From Christiangramia oceanisediminis (GTDB lineage: Bacteria; Bacteroidota; Bacteroidia; Flavobacteriales; Flavobacteriaceae), in assembly GCF_022570735.2 (NCBI RefSeq), contig NZ_JANCNS010000001.1, forward strand, positions 1,488,001 to 1,552,000: a DNA stretch of 64,000 nucleotides, given 5' to 3'. The notes under the pieces are model-generated. The model was not told the origin of the DNA, made no database searches, and saw only the letters and a list, made by a program, of their open reading frames with translations. Positions 10,069-18,420 of the stretch are shown here, one piece after another. The position numbers and the translations under genes were made by a program. Each line of letters opens with the position of its first letter. Within the stretch, counting starts at the first letter, position 1.

Positions 10069-10863
10069 ATGAAAATTTCAATAATTACGGTGGTTTATAA
10101 TAATGTGGATACTATTTCAGAATGTATTCGCTCAGTTTTAAATCAATCTTATAAGAATATAGAACTGGTCATTATTGATGGGGGTAGTAGCGATGGTACC
10201 CAAAAGGAGATCGAAAAGTTCCAAGATAAACTGGGTTATTATATCTCCGAAAAGGATAAGGGAATTTTTGATGCCTATAATAAGGGGATACGAAAAGCCT
10301 CTGGAGACGTTATTGGCATTTTGAATTCAGATGATCTGCTTTTTGGAAATGAAACCATAGCCAGGATAGTAGCTGCTTTTAGTAATTCGAATGCCCATCT
10401 GGTTTATGGTCATGGCATGTATATAGGAAAGAGAAATTCAAAATTGATAAAACGTATTTATTCATGCAGGAAATTCAGGAAAGGATTTCTTAAATACGGA
10501 TGGATTCCATTACACCCCACTATCTATGTCAAAAAAGAGGTCTACCAAAAACACGGATGGTATAGCCTGGACTATTCCATAGCGAGTGATTATGATATGT
10601 CGCTTAGATGGTTTGAAGATGAACACTTAAAAAAAGAATTCCTGAATGAATGGATCGTGAAAATGAGGATGGGTGGAAAAAGCACCACTTTGAATCTTCA
10701 AAAGCGCAAATCCACTGAAGATCTTGATATTATTCAGAAACATAGGCTTTTAGGAGTTTTTACGCTGTTCTGTAAAATAGGCAGAAAAGTACCGCAATAT
10801 GTGCAACCACGATTTATGAACTTTGATTCGATATTGAAGTTGCCAGTTTCCCTTGAAAGATAA
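10069..10863 (+). CDS. Glycosyltransferase family 2
   Basis: A 264-residue cytoplasmic GT-A type enzyme. It starts with the classic SIITVVYNN strand, followed by IIDGGSSDGT (nucleotide-sugar binding, residues 35-44) and NSDD (86-89), the metal/nucleotide DxD-like motif. ASDYDMSLRW in the second half fits the acceptor region of the WcaA/Tuaq-like branch. It has no strong membrane segment. It probably adds one sugar to the lipid-linked repeat started by the next gene's product. Donor and acceptor cannot be read from sequence. The 130-bp gap before it has no recognisable gene. Confidence 0.85.
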   Translation: MKISIITVVYNNVDTISECIRSVLNQSYKNIELVIIDGGSSDGTQKEIEKFQDKLGYYISEKDKGIFDAYNKGIRKASGDVIGILNSDDLLFGNETIARIVAAFSNSNAHLVYGHGMYIGKRNSKLIKRIYSCRKFRKGFLKYGWIPLHPTIYVKKEVYQKHGWYSLDYSIASDYDMSLRWFEDEHLKKEFLNEWIVKMRMGGKSTTLNLQKRKSTEDLDIIQKHRLLGVFTLFCKIGRKVPQYVQPRFMNFDSILKLPVSLER

Positions 10864-10951
10864 AATATCAATATCTAAAAAGTATTTGAGTTCGAGAAAG
10901 GGGAGAAAAGAATAGTTCTGCTGAGAGAATCAATAAAAGGGAACGAAGAAA

Positions 10952-12313
10952 ATGGGAGCTGTGAGAAGTATCAAAGGGTCAGATTTTATAATTCCTATTT
11001 CATTAGGGATTCACTTGCTCATATTAAATCTTACGTTATATGTAATGACCCCAGAGACCTATATAGATAGGTTTGCCATAATTTTCTATAACCTTGGCTG
11101 GATTGTGATATCCATCATTTTAAGCTTCTATACGCTTGAGCGGAAGGAACGGTTTATTACGAGGTTTCACAAGTTTGTGATGCAGTACTTCATATTCACC
11201 CTGGCATATTTCGCAGTATTCGCTTTCCGTGAAGTTGAGCTAGACGCCAGGCGCCAGCTAATTATTTTAACTGTTATATTTTTCCTGTTAGCGATATTCA
11301 GATGGACATTTTTCAGGGTAAGAAAATGGTACAGAAAAAATGGAGGGAATTATGTAAATGTAGTGGTTATAGGTTGCGGAAGGAATTTTAACAAAGTCAG
11401 GAAGATTTTCCACCGTTCTGATTATGGTTATAGATATCTTGGTTATTTCCACCATTTCGAGACAGAAGCGAAAGATTACCTGGGAAACTTTGATACCTGT
11501 TTCGATTTTATCATTAAAAATAAGGTAGATGAGATCTATTGCCTGGTCTCGGAATTATCAGATTGCGAGGTGAAAAAACTGATACACTTCGCCGATAACA
11601 ACTTTAAAAAGCTGAAGCTTATTCCAGATAATAAAGGGATATATACCAGATCCATGTATGCCGAACTCTTCGAAACATTACCGGTTCTGAACATAAGAAG
11701 TTCAGCTCTTGAGTTGAATTATGCCAGGTTTGGCAAGCGGGTTTTCGACACTGTTTTCTCTCTACTGGTGATCATATTTATAATGTCATGGTTAATGCCT
11801 CTTGTTTATATCGCGATGAGGCTGGAATCCAAAGGTCCTTTGTTCTTTAAACAATTACGGCATGGATATAATCAGCAATCCTTTTACTGCTATAAATTCC
11901 GTTCGATGAGGATTAACGAAGACGCCAATGCTAAAATGTGCACAAAAGGTGATTGCCGGGTGACACGTGTAGGACGATTTTTACGCAAAACCAGCCTTGA
12001 TGAATTCCCTCAGTTTTTTAATGTTCTCAAGGGTGATATGAGTGTAGTGGGACCCCGTCCTCATATGGAAGCTCATACTATGGAATATTCAAAATCTGTT
12101 AATAAATACCTGGTAAGACATTACGCAAAACCTGGAATAACCGGCCTTGCCCAAATCAAAGGTTATAGAGGAGAAATCAAAAAAAAGTCGGATATTATTA
12201 ATCGTACCAGGCTGGATATCTTCTACTTAGAAAAATGGTGCCCCATTCTCGATTTTAAAATTATTTATCAAACCGTGTACAATTGTTTTCGCGGTGAAGA
12301 GAATGCATACTAA
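10952..12313 (+). CDS. Undecaprenyl-phosphate sugar phosphotransferase (exopolysaccharide initiating enzyme, WcaJ type)
   Basis: 453 residues. The N-terminal half has four hydrophobic segments (about residues 10-115), then a Rossmann-like CoA-binding-type domain (VVVIGCGRNF). The C-terminal bacterial sugar transferase domain begins near FGKRVFDTVFSLL (about 262), with one membrane segment. Its conserved motifs are KFRSMR, TSLDEFPQFFNVLKGDMS, VGPRP and KPGITGLAQI. Members transfer a sugar-1-phosphate to undecaprenyl phosphate, the first membrane step of repeat-unit assembly. The five genes 8967-15476 run in one direction with short gaps and are probably co-expressed. The sugar (glucose or galactose) is not determined. 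Confidence 0.9.
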   Translation: MGAVRSIKGSDFIIPISLGIHLLILNLTLYVMTPETYIDRFAIIFYNLGWIVISIILSFYTLERKERFITRFHKFVMQYFIFTLAYFAVFAFREVELDARRQLIILTVIFFLLAIFRWTFFRVRKWYRKNGGNYVNVVVIGCGRNFNKVRKIFHRSDYGYRYLGYFHHFETEAKDYLGNFDTCFDFIIKNKVDEIYCLVSELSDCEVKKLIHFADNNFKKLKLIPDNKGIYTRSMYAELFETLPVLNIRSSALELNYARFGKRVFDTVFSLLVIIFIMSWLMPLVYIAMRLESKGPLFFKQLRHGYNQQSFYCYKFRSMRINEDANAKMCTKGDCRVTRVGRFLRKTSLDEFPQFFNVLKGDMSVVGPRPHMEAHTMEYSKSVNKYLVRHYAKPGITGLAQIKGYRGEIKKKSDIINRTRLDIFYLEKWCPILDFKIIYQTVYNCFRGEENAY

Positions 12314-12343
12314 AATTAGTTAAACACCAAAAATTCTTTTATT

Positions 12344-13108
12344 ATGAAGCCCTCCCTAACCCATTGTATTTCGGGCATTTTTATGCTCATTGTATTTAGT
12401 TCCTGTGTATCCCGTCAGGAGATAGTTTATTATCAAAATGACCTGGATAATGTAAACTTCGATTTAAATAAAAACCTTAAGATTCAGCCTAACGACCAGC
12501 TTACTATTCGGGTATCCACACCCGAGCAGGAGGCTGCGATTCCGTTTAATCTAACCAAATCGGTTACCTCCCAGGCAAATATGGGGGCTAATGTAGAACT
12601 GGAGACTTATATGGTGGCAGCAGATGGCACCATAGAATTTCCAGTTTTAGGGACCATAGAGGTAGAAGGTCTCAATACTTTCGAATTATCAAAAAAAATT
12701 AAGGATGCGATCTCCATATATGTAAAAGATGCCATAGTAAATGTAAGGGTCCTTAACTTTAAGATTAGTGTACTGGGAGAAGTGCAGAATCCTGGAACTT
12801 TTATTATTCAGGATGATTATATCAGTTTAACCCAGGCCTTAGGCATGGCTGGTGATATGACCATTTTTGGCAGGAGGGATAATGTGATGGTGGTTAGGGA
12901 AAATGATGGATCCAAAACCAAGGCCTATCTCGATCTTACAGACTTTAAAACGGTGGATTCACCTTACTTTAACCTAAGGCAAAATGATGTAGTATACGTG
13001 GAACCCATAGGAACCAGGAGACAATCAGCCGGTGTTATTAATAATGCATCTGGATATATAGCTATTCTATCATTCCTTATTTCAACCGTAATACTGGTAA
13101 CAAACTAA
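12344..13108 (+). CDS. Polysaccharide export lipoprotein (Wza family)
   Basis: 254 residues. A lipoprotein signal ends at the lipobox VFSSC (Cys21). The polysaccharide export domain follows (IQPNDQLTIRVSTPEQ, then DGTIEFPVLGTIEVEGL), with a SLBB-type segment (VLGEVQNPGTFII). Near the C-terminus a hydrophobic stretch (IAILSFLISTVILV) could span the outer membrane, as the helical barrel of Wza does. It forms the outer-membrane channel for exopolysaccharide and works with the Wzc protein encoded 4 bp downstream. Confidence 0.9.
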   Translation: MKPSLTHCISGIFMLIVFSSCVSRQEIVYYQNDLDNVNFDLNKNLKIQPNDQLTIRVSTPEQEAAIPFNLTKSVTSQANMGANVELETYMVAADGTIEFPVLGTIEVEGLNTFELSKKIKDAISIYVKDAIVNVRVLNFKISVLGEVQNPGTFIIQDDYISLTQALGMAGDMTIFGRRDNVMVVRENDGSKTKAYLDLTDFKTVDSPYFNLRQNDVVYVEPIGTRRQSAGVINNASGYIAILSFLISTVILVTN

Positions 13109-13112
13109 TATC

Positions 13113-15476
13113 ATGTCTTATACAGATAATAATTCGGTACGACAACAGGTTAGAAAATTCAACCTTCGTAAGGAGCTGCAGAAGTATCTTAAATACTGGT
13201 ATTGGTTTGTGATAGGTGTGATTCTTTCGGTAATTGGAGGTGTGACCTATGTTCGATATTCTACTCCGGTGTATAGTGCTTCAGCAAGTATCATAATCAA
13301 TGAGGAGTCCGGAAGCGGTTCCAGTTCTGAAATGCTTGATGTAGGTCTCGCCGCCGGTCTTAAAACAAACAATCTTGAAAAGGAAATTGCGATCCTTAAA
13401 TCAAGGAGGTTGATGAAGCGCGTGGTTAAGGCATTAGACTTAAATATTTCCTATTACATTGAAGGTCAGGTTAGGGATGTGGAATTATATAAAGACCTTC
13501 CTTTTGACCTTAAGATCCTAAAGTTCAATGAAAATGAAGAACAGGGTACAGGAGGAGGAAGTTTCGAAATTTCCTATTCAAAGGGTAAATTGTCTATAAT
13601 TGATTTGAGTAATCTTAAAGAAGTCAGGGCAAGCCCTGACTCACCAATAGACCTGGGTTTTACAAGTGTGGTGATTCATCCTGAAAATGGGGTGGAAAAC
13701 TTTTCTCCTATTATTGTGAATTTTACAGATCTCGAAAAAGCAGCAGATAGGTATCGTACCCGTTTACAGGTCTTTAAGGCCGAAAATAATTCTAATGTAA
13801 TCAATCTGGTGCTCGAAGATCCCGTTGTTGAGAAAGCGAAAGACGTCATAGACCAGGTCATCTTTGAGTTTAACCGGGATGCCATTGAAGATAAAAATCT
13901 ACTGGTAGGAAATTCTGCTAATTTCATCAACGACCGCCTGGATATTATCAACGATGAACTGGAATATATCGAATCTGGAAAAGAGGAGTTTAAGGAAAGC
14001 AATCGCCTTACCGATATACAATCTGAGTCCCAGATGTTCGTTCAAACGGCAAGTGAATATAATCAAAAGCGACAGGAAGTAGGCACCCAACTCGAACTGG
14101 TGAATGCCATGCTGGATTATCTTTCTTCCAGCTCCAATTCAGAACTGCTGCCTGCAAATCTGGGAATTCAGGAAAGTGCCGTTAATTCCCAAATTGCTGA
14201 ATATAACGATCTGGTGCTTCAGCGCAATCGCATCATGAAAAGCTCGACCGAACTGAATCCCGCAGTTATTAGCATTAATGATAACGTAACTCAGATCAAA
14301 TCTAATATTCTTCAAAGCCTGCAGAGATTGCGTAATAATTTGCAGATCTCACAAAATGATCTAAGCAGGCAGGTTCAAAGCATTGGATCTAAAATCCTGG
14401 CAGTTCCTTCCCAGGAACGGGAGTACAGAGGTATCGAACGGCAACAGAATATCAAAGAGGCGCTTTACCTTTTCCTTTTGCAAAAAAGAGAGGAGAATTC
14501 ACTGGAGCTGGCGGTGACGGCACCCAAGGCCAAAATTGTGGATAATGCCTTTAGCTCCGGGTTTATAGTTTCACCTAATTCAAGAAGCATTTTGCTTGGA
14601 TCGGTTATACTGGGTCTCTTTCTTCCTTTTTCTGTGATTTACGTAAGAGATCTTTTAGACAATAAAATTCGAAATCGTGAAGATGTTGAGGAAATAACAA
14701 GAGATATTTCCATAATTGGAGAATTGCCAGCCGTAAAAAATAAAGAAGATCTTCAAATTGAACACAATGATCACTCCATGCTTTCAGAGGCATTTAGATT
14801 CCTAATTACCAATTTACATTTTCTACTGGTGAATTCTGATGACCAGAGTAAGGGCAAGAATATTTTGGTTACCTCTACTATCAAAGGGGAGGGCAAAACT
14901 TTTACAGCACTTAATCTTGCCCTTATTCTAAGTTATAATGATAAAAAGGTATTACTGGTGGGAGCCGATCTTCGAAACCCCAAATTGAATGAATATCAAA
15001 AAAACAAAAGTACCGGAAGGGGTTTGAGCGACTATCTTGCCAATGCCGAACAGGATATCAGGAATCTTATCAAAACGTCAAAGTTCAATCCTAACCTTGA
15101 GATCCTTGGGTCGGGGAGTATTCCTCCAAATCCTTCTGAACTTCTAAGACAAAAAAAGCTGGATACAGTATTAACCGATCTTAAGAAGGAATATGATTAT
15201 GTCATTATAGACTCGGCGCCTACCATGCTGGTGACAGATACGCTATTACTCAATAAATACGCCGATGCTACCCTGTTCGTGATCAAAGCGAACTTCACTG
15301 ATAAAGATGTACTGAATTATGTTTTGGAATCTAATAAAAGGGGGGTAATGCCAAACGTATCCTTTATACTCAACAACGTCTCAAAAAGTGACCTTGGTTT
15401 TGGGAATAAGTACGGTTATGGTTATATGAATAGCAAAAAATCAGCTTTTCAATGGCGAGCTTTTCTGCCTTTCTAA
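13113..15476 (+). CDS. Exopolysaccharide co-polymerase with tyrosine autokinase domain (Wzc family)
   Basis: 787 residues. Membrane helix 1 is near residues 30-50 (YWFVIGVILSVIGG), followed by a Wzz-type periplasmic domain with long coiled coil, helix 2 near 490-510, then the cytoplasmic BY-kinase. The kinase carries Walker A STIKGEGKT (about 588-596), Walker A' VLLVGADLRNP and Walker B YVIIDSAP. The C-terminal tail has a short tyrosine cluster (YGYGYM), fewer than in E. coli Wzc. The family controls chain length and export through cyclic autophosphorylation. It is the last gene of the exopolysaccharide set and ends just before a strong terminator. Confidence 0.92.
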   Translation: MSYTDNNSVRQQVRKFNLRKELQKYLKYWYWFVIGVILSVIGGVTYVRYSTPVYSASASIIINEESGSGSSSEMLDVGLAAGLKTNNLEKEIAILKSRRLMKRVVKALDLNISYYIEGQVRDVELYKDLPFDLKILKFNENEEQGTGGGSFEISYSKGKLSIIDLSNLKEVRASPDSPIDLGFTSVVIHPENGVENFSPIIVNFTDLEKAADRYRTRLQVFKAENNSNVINLVLEDPVVEKAKDVIDQVIFEFNRDAIEDKNLLVGNSANFINDRLDIINDELEYIESGKEEFKESNRLTDIQSESQMFVQTASEYNQKRQEVGTQLELVNAMLDYLSSSSNSELLPANLGIQESAVNSQIAEYNDLVLQRNRIMKSSTELNPAVISINDNVTQIKSNILQSLQRLRNNLQISQNDLSRQVQSIGSKILAVPSQEREYRGIERQQNIKEALYLFLLQKREENSLELAVTAPKAKIVDNAFSSGFIVSPNSRSILLGSVILGLFLPFSVIYVRDLLDNKIRNREDVEEITRDISIIGELPAVKNKEDLQIEHNDHSMLSEAFRFLITNLHFLLVNSDDQSKGKNILVTSTIKGEGKTFTALNLALILSYNDKKVLLVGADLRNPKLNEYQKNKSTGRGLSDYLANAEQDIRNLIKTSKFNPNLEILGSGSIPPNPSELLRQKKLDTVLTDLKKEYDYVIIDSAPTMLVTDTLLLNKYADATLFVIKANFTDKDVLNYVLESNKRGVMPNVSFILNNVSKSDLGFGNKYGYGYMNSKKSAFQWRAFLPF

Positions 15477-15490
15477 TATTCGTACGATAT

Positions 15491-15535
15491 TGAAAATAAA
15501 AATCCCACTAATTTCTAGTGGGATTTTTATTTTCA
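15491..15535. terminator. Bidirectional terminator, perfect 20-bp inverted repeat
   Basis: Arms 15491-15510 and 15516-15535 are perfect reverse complements around a 5-nt loop (ATTTC). The GC core is TCCCACTA/TAGTGGGA, with A/T-rich outer arms that give U-runs in both directions. It lies between the convergent wzc-like gene and the aminopeptidase gene and can serve both. Confidence 0.88.
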
Positions 15536-15625
15536 ACCTTTTCGGTCCAGAATCGAAATTACTTCTTCTGAATTTTTGGCAATCCTATTTCTAACCTATT
15601 TTTTAATTGAAAAGTTATCCTTTGC

Positions 15626-17110
15626 TTAGTCAAGCTCAGGCAATTTATAATTGCTTAACGGGCTATCCTGTTTCATCAGTGCTTCGATCTCCTCCGATTT
15701 ACGAGGCGCTTCACCCGAAAGGTTTATTGGCCCGTTTTCGGTAATAAGAATGTCATCTTCAATTCTTACGGCAATTCCCCACCACTTTTCATCACAGGGG
15801 CTACCTTCCGGAATATAAATTCCTGGCTCCACGGTTAGTACCATATTAGGCTCGAATTTTCCATAAACTCCGGGATCGTGTACGTCCAGGCCAATGTGGT
15901 GTGAGGTGCCATGAGGAAAATACATATGCTTGGCATTCACGCTGTCGATTATGCCGAGTTCCACAAGCCCTTCGTTGATGATCTTTTTGGTGGCCACATT
16001 GGTAGCGCTTATCTCGTTTCCAACCTGGCAGGCTTTAATCCCGGCTTCCTGGGCTTTGTAAACCAGGTCATAGATCTTCTTTTGTTCCGGGCTAAATTTG
16101 CCATTTGCAGGGATGGTCCTGGTAACATCGGCTGTGTAGCCATGGTATTCTGCTCCCAGGTCCATTAAAACAAGGTCGTTCTCAACCTTTGTTTTGGAAT
16201 TGTCTATATAATGCAACACACATCCGTTTTCACCGGCACCAACTATCGAAGGATAACCTTCATACTCACTACCGTATTTTTTGTAAACATATTCGTGTAT
16301 TCCCTGAATCTCGGTTTCAGACATGCCTGGATGCATGGCTTTCATAATCTCTCTTTGTCCCTGGGCCGAGATGCGTACAGCTTTAGTGAGTAATTTCAGT
16401 TCTTCTTCGGTCTTTACCTGTCTCAATTCTGCCATATATTGATTAAGGATCTTGGTATCGATATTGGCGGTTTCAGGCTTTACCTCTCTGCCCTGGTTGA
16501 TTTCGATATTCACATTCTTATCTTCTGAAGTTTCCTTTGTAATTGCCATTTCATATCCGGTTTGATTCTTGAAATGACTAATCAGGTCAAAAAGATCTGA
16601 TTCATCCCTGGTATTTCGATAATCATTCTGAAATGGCTTCAGCATTACCTTATCAAAACCCTTGAAATTGATCTTGTTTTCCAGGAATTCAGAATTATTG
16701 AAAGCCTGCTCAAATCCTAATTTCGATTTTGTGCCTTCGGCGCCAAGCCTTCTGCCGGTCCACATTTCAGCAAACTCATTTTTTGGCTGTACATAGATCA
16801 TTTCATTAAAACTATTGCCATTTTCATCTGATTGTTCTTCAGAAAACACCAGCAATACAGCGTGAGGCTCCCTGTAACCGGTGAGGTAATAGAAGTTCGG
16901 GTCCTGGTGATAAACATAGTCCACATCATTCGCACGGTTTCTCACTGCATTAGCAAAAAATACGGCAACCGAGTTTGGCGGCATTTTTTCTCTCAAGGCC
17001 TGTCTTCTCTCTTTATGGAATTCTGAAGATAAAAAATCGGTTGGCTGGTTTTCCTGAGCAAAAATGATGCTCGAAACCAGGAATAAACAAATGCTGAAAA
17101 ACGCTTTCAT
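15626..17110 (-). CDS. pepP: Secreted aminopeptidase P family metallopeptidase (M24B)
   Basis: 494 residues from the ATG at 17110. An in-frame ATG lies upstream at 17152, but only the inner one starts a clean signal peptide (MKAFFSICLFLVSSIIFAQ). The N-terminal creatinase-like domain is followed by the pita-bread fold with all five metal ligands expected for M24: Asp317 and Asp328 (DLGAEYHGYTADVTRT), His404 (HGTSHHIGLDVHD), Glu428 (TVEPGIY) and Glu451 (VRIEDD). It removes N-terminal residues before proline. The signal peptide suggests periplasmic action on imported peptides. It is monocistronic and convergent with the exopolysaccharide operon. Confidence 0.92.
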   Translation of the reverse strand: MKAFFSICLFLVSSIIFAQENQPTDFLSSEFHKERRQALREKMPPNSVAVFFANAVRNRANDVDYVYHQDPNFYYLTGYREPHAVLLVFSEEQSDENGNSFNEMIYVQPKNEFAEMWTGRRLGAEGTKSKLGFEQAFNNSEFLENKINFKGFDKVMLKPFQNDYRNTRDESDLFDLISHFKNQTGYEMAITKETSEDKNVNIEINQGREVKPETANIDTKILNQYMAELRQVKTEEELKLLTKAVRISAQGQREIMKAMHPGMSETEIQGIHEYVYKKYGSEYEGYPSIVGAGENGCVLHYIDNSKTKVENDLVLMDLGAEYHGYTADVTRTIPANGKFSPEQKKIYDLVYKAQEAGIKACQVGNEISATNVATKKIINEGLVELGIIDSVNAKHMYFPHGTSHHIGLDVHDPGVYGKFEPNMVLTVEPGIYIPEGSPCDEKWWGIAVRIEDDILITENGPINLSGEAPRKSEEIEALMKQDSPLSNYKLPELD

Positions 17111-17286
17111 GGGATAAAAATTTGATTGTCTAAAAATAGCATTTTTCCCCATAAAATTAGGCAGGCTAGCCCTGTTAGATCAATTGCTGGAAAAAGAAGA
17201 TGAAAAAAAGTAAAAAATTTTTGCGTCTTTTTTGATGCTTTCCAGTCATGGTAGAAAGGAAGAATAAAAATCAAATTTCTATCATT

Positions 17287-17751
17287 ATGAAAACATTTCA
17301 CGTACACATCAGGGTAAAGGATTTACAGGAGAGTATGAACTTCTATACCGCGCTGTTCGCAAAACAGCCAAGCGTTCAAAAATCAGATTATGCAAAATGG
17401 ATGCTTGATGATCCCAAAATAAATTTTGCCATTTCTAATGGTCATGCTGAAAACGGGATCGAACACCTGGGGATACAAACCGAAAGTAAGGAAGAACTTC
17501 AGGAAGTTTACAGGAATTTTGAAAGTGCAAAAGGAGAGATCTTCGAAGAAGGCGATTGTTCCTGCTGCTATTCAAAGAGTGAAAAATCCTGGATCACCGA
17601 TCCTCAGGGGGTAGACTGGGAAGCTTTTTTCACCTATGGCGAGACCACTGTGTATGGGGAAGGCAGGAATGCAAAAAAATCTCCTGAAAGTATGGAAAAC
17701 TGGAAAAAGGATGAATCGGCCGTGGCCTGTGACGGAAGTTGTTCTGCTTAA
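17287..17751 (+). CDS. ArsI/CadI-like vicinal oxygen chelate dioxygenase
   Basis: 154 residues. The start at 17287 is preferred over an in-frame ATG at 17248, because the fold begins at MKTFHVHIRV. Candidate metal ligands are His5, His60 (GIEHLGIQ) and Glu112 (VDWEAF). A vicinal cysteine pair, Cys93-Cys94, sits in DCSCCYSKSEKSW, and the C-terminal tail adds CDGSCSA. This pattern matches the ArsI (C-As lyase)/CadI branch, where the cysteine pair binds trivalent organoarsenicals and Fe(II) sits on the His/His/Glu triad. Substrate is inferred from family only; a different thiol-metal or glyoxalase-type role is possible. It faces a Cys-rich sigma factor gene across a shared terminator. Confidence 0.75.
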   Translation: MKTFHVHIRVKDLQESMNFYTALFAKQPSVQKSDYAKWMLDDPKINFAISNGHAENGIEHLGIQTESKEELQEVYRNFESAKGEIFEEGDCSCCYSKSEKSWITDPQGVDWEAFFTYGETTVYGEGRNAKKSPESMENWKKDESAVACDGSCSA

Positions 17752-17769
17752 GAAAACCTGGCATAAGAA

Positions 17770-17788
17770 AGCACCTCAAAGAGGTGCT
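17770..17788. terminator. Convergent-gene hairpin terminator
   Basis: An 8-bp perfect stem AGCACCTC/GAGGTGCT with an AAA loop. It has an A-rich left flank and a CTTCTCTTTT right flank, between the ArsI/CadI-like gene and the sigma factor gene. It can terminate both. Confidence 0.75.
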
Positions 17789-17796
17789 CTTCTCTT

Positions 17797-18363
17797 TTAT
17801 TTCCCGCTTTTTTGCAAAGGTTTGCAGCCTGATTTTAACTGGAAACCGGTAAGGTTTCCCTTGTCGTTGATTTCAACATTTCCACATTCGAGGATCTGTT
17901 CTTTTAACTTCTGGCGTGCCCGTTGTATCCTTGTTTTGGTAGCGGTAAGGCTTAATCCCAGTAAGTTGGCTACTTCCTCCTGTTTTAATCCCTGGATGTC
18001 TGAAAGCTCCAGTGGCTTACTGTACTTCAATGGAAGAAGATTGATGAGCGAACTCATTAATTCAGCGGTTTCCTCATAAGTAAGATCTTCTTCAATCGCT
18101 TTAAAATCACTTTTTATTTCGGTGGTTTTGTTTTCCTGTTTAAAATGATCCATACAGGTGGTGTAGCAGATCTGGAAAAGCCATGATCGAATGTTCTTAA
18201 TATCTCTCCCGGAACAACAGGAAGCATACACTTTCATAAGTACCTCGTGAGAAAGATGGTTTGCGGTATCTGCATTCTTCACGAACCGGAAAATATAATT
18301 TCGCAAGGCATCCTGGTATTTTAGCCAGTGTTCAGAAATATCTTTATATCTGTTAAGCTCCAT
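17797..18363 (-). CDS. ECF-type RNA polymerase sigma factor with cysteine-bearing C-terminal tail (SigZ-like)
   Basis: 188 residues. The sigma-70 region 2 spans about 9-75 (IRSWLFQICYTTCMDHFK). Region 4 spans about 100-155 (LPLKYSKPLELSDIQGLKQEEVA then a helix-turn-helix, ATKTRIQRARQKLK). Beyond region 4 a 30-residue tail holds Cys160 and Cys180; further cysteines are the pair Cys49-Cys50, Cys66 and Cys70. No anti-sigma gene is adjacent, so the cysteines may sense metal, metalloid or oxidation directly, as proposed for SigZ-type factors; this is inference. It lies 57 bp downstream of the BASS transporter gene on the same strand, so the two may be co-transcribed. Confidence 0.82.
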   Translation of the reverse strand: MELNRYKDISEHWLKYQDALRNYIFRFVKNADTANHLSHEVLMKVYASCCSGRDIKNIRSWLFQICYTTCMDHFKQENKTTEIKSDFKAIEEDLTYEETAELMSSLINLLPLKYSKPLELSDIQGLKQEEVANLLGLSLTATKTRIQRARQKLKEQILECGNVEINDKGNLTGFQLKSGCKPLQKSGK

Positions 18364-18420
18364 AAAAAATCGATTAGGAATTAATCTAAAATTCTGAAAA
18401 ATAGGGATAGGTCCTATGTT

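Noticed and set aside
17111-17152. Upstream start for aminopeptidase P
   Set aside because: It would bury the signal peptide behind 14 polar residues; the ATG at 17110 starts it cleanly.
17636-18079. A 147-codon rightward frame bridging the ArsI-like gene and the sigma factor gene
   Set aside because: It overlaps two well-supported genes in other frames and crosses their terminator hairpin.
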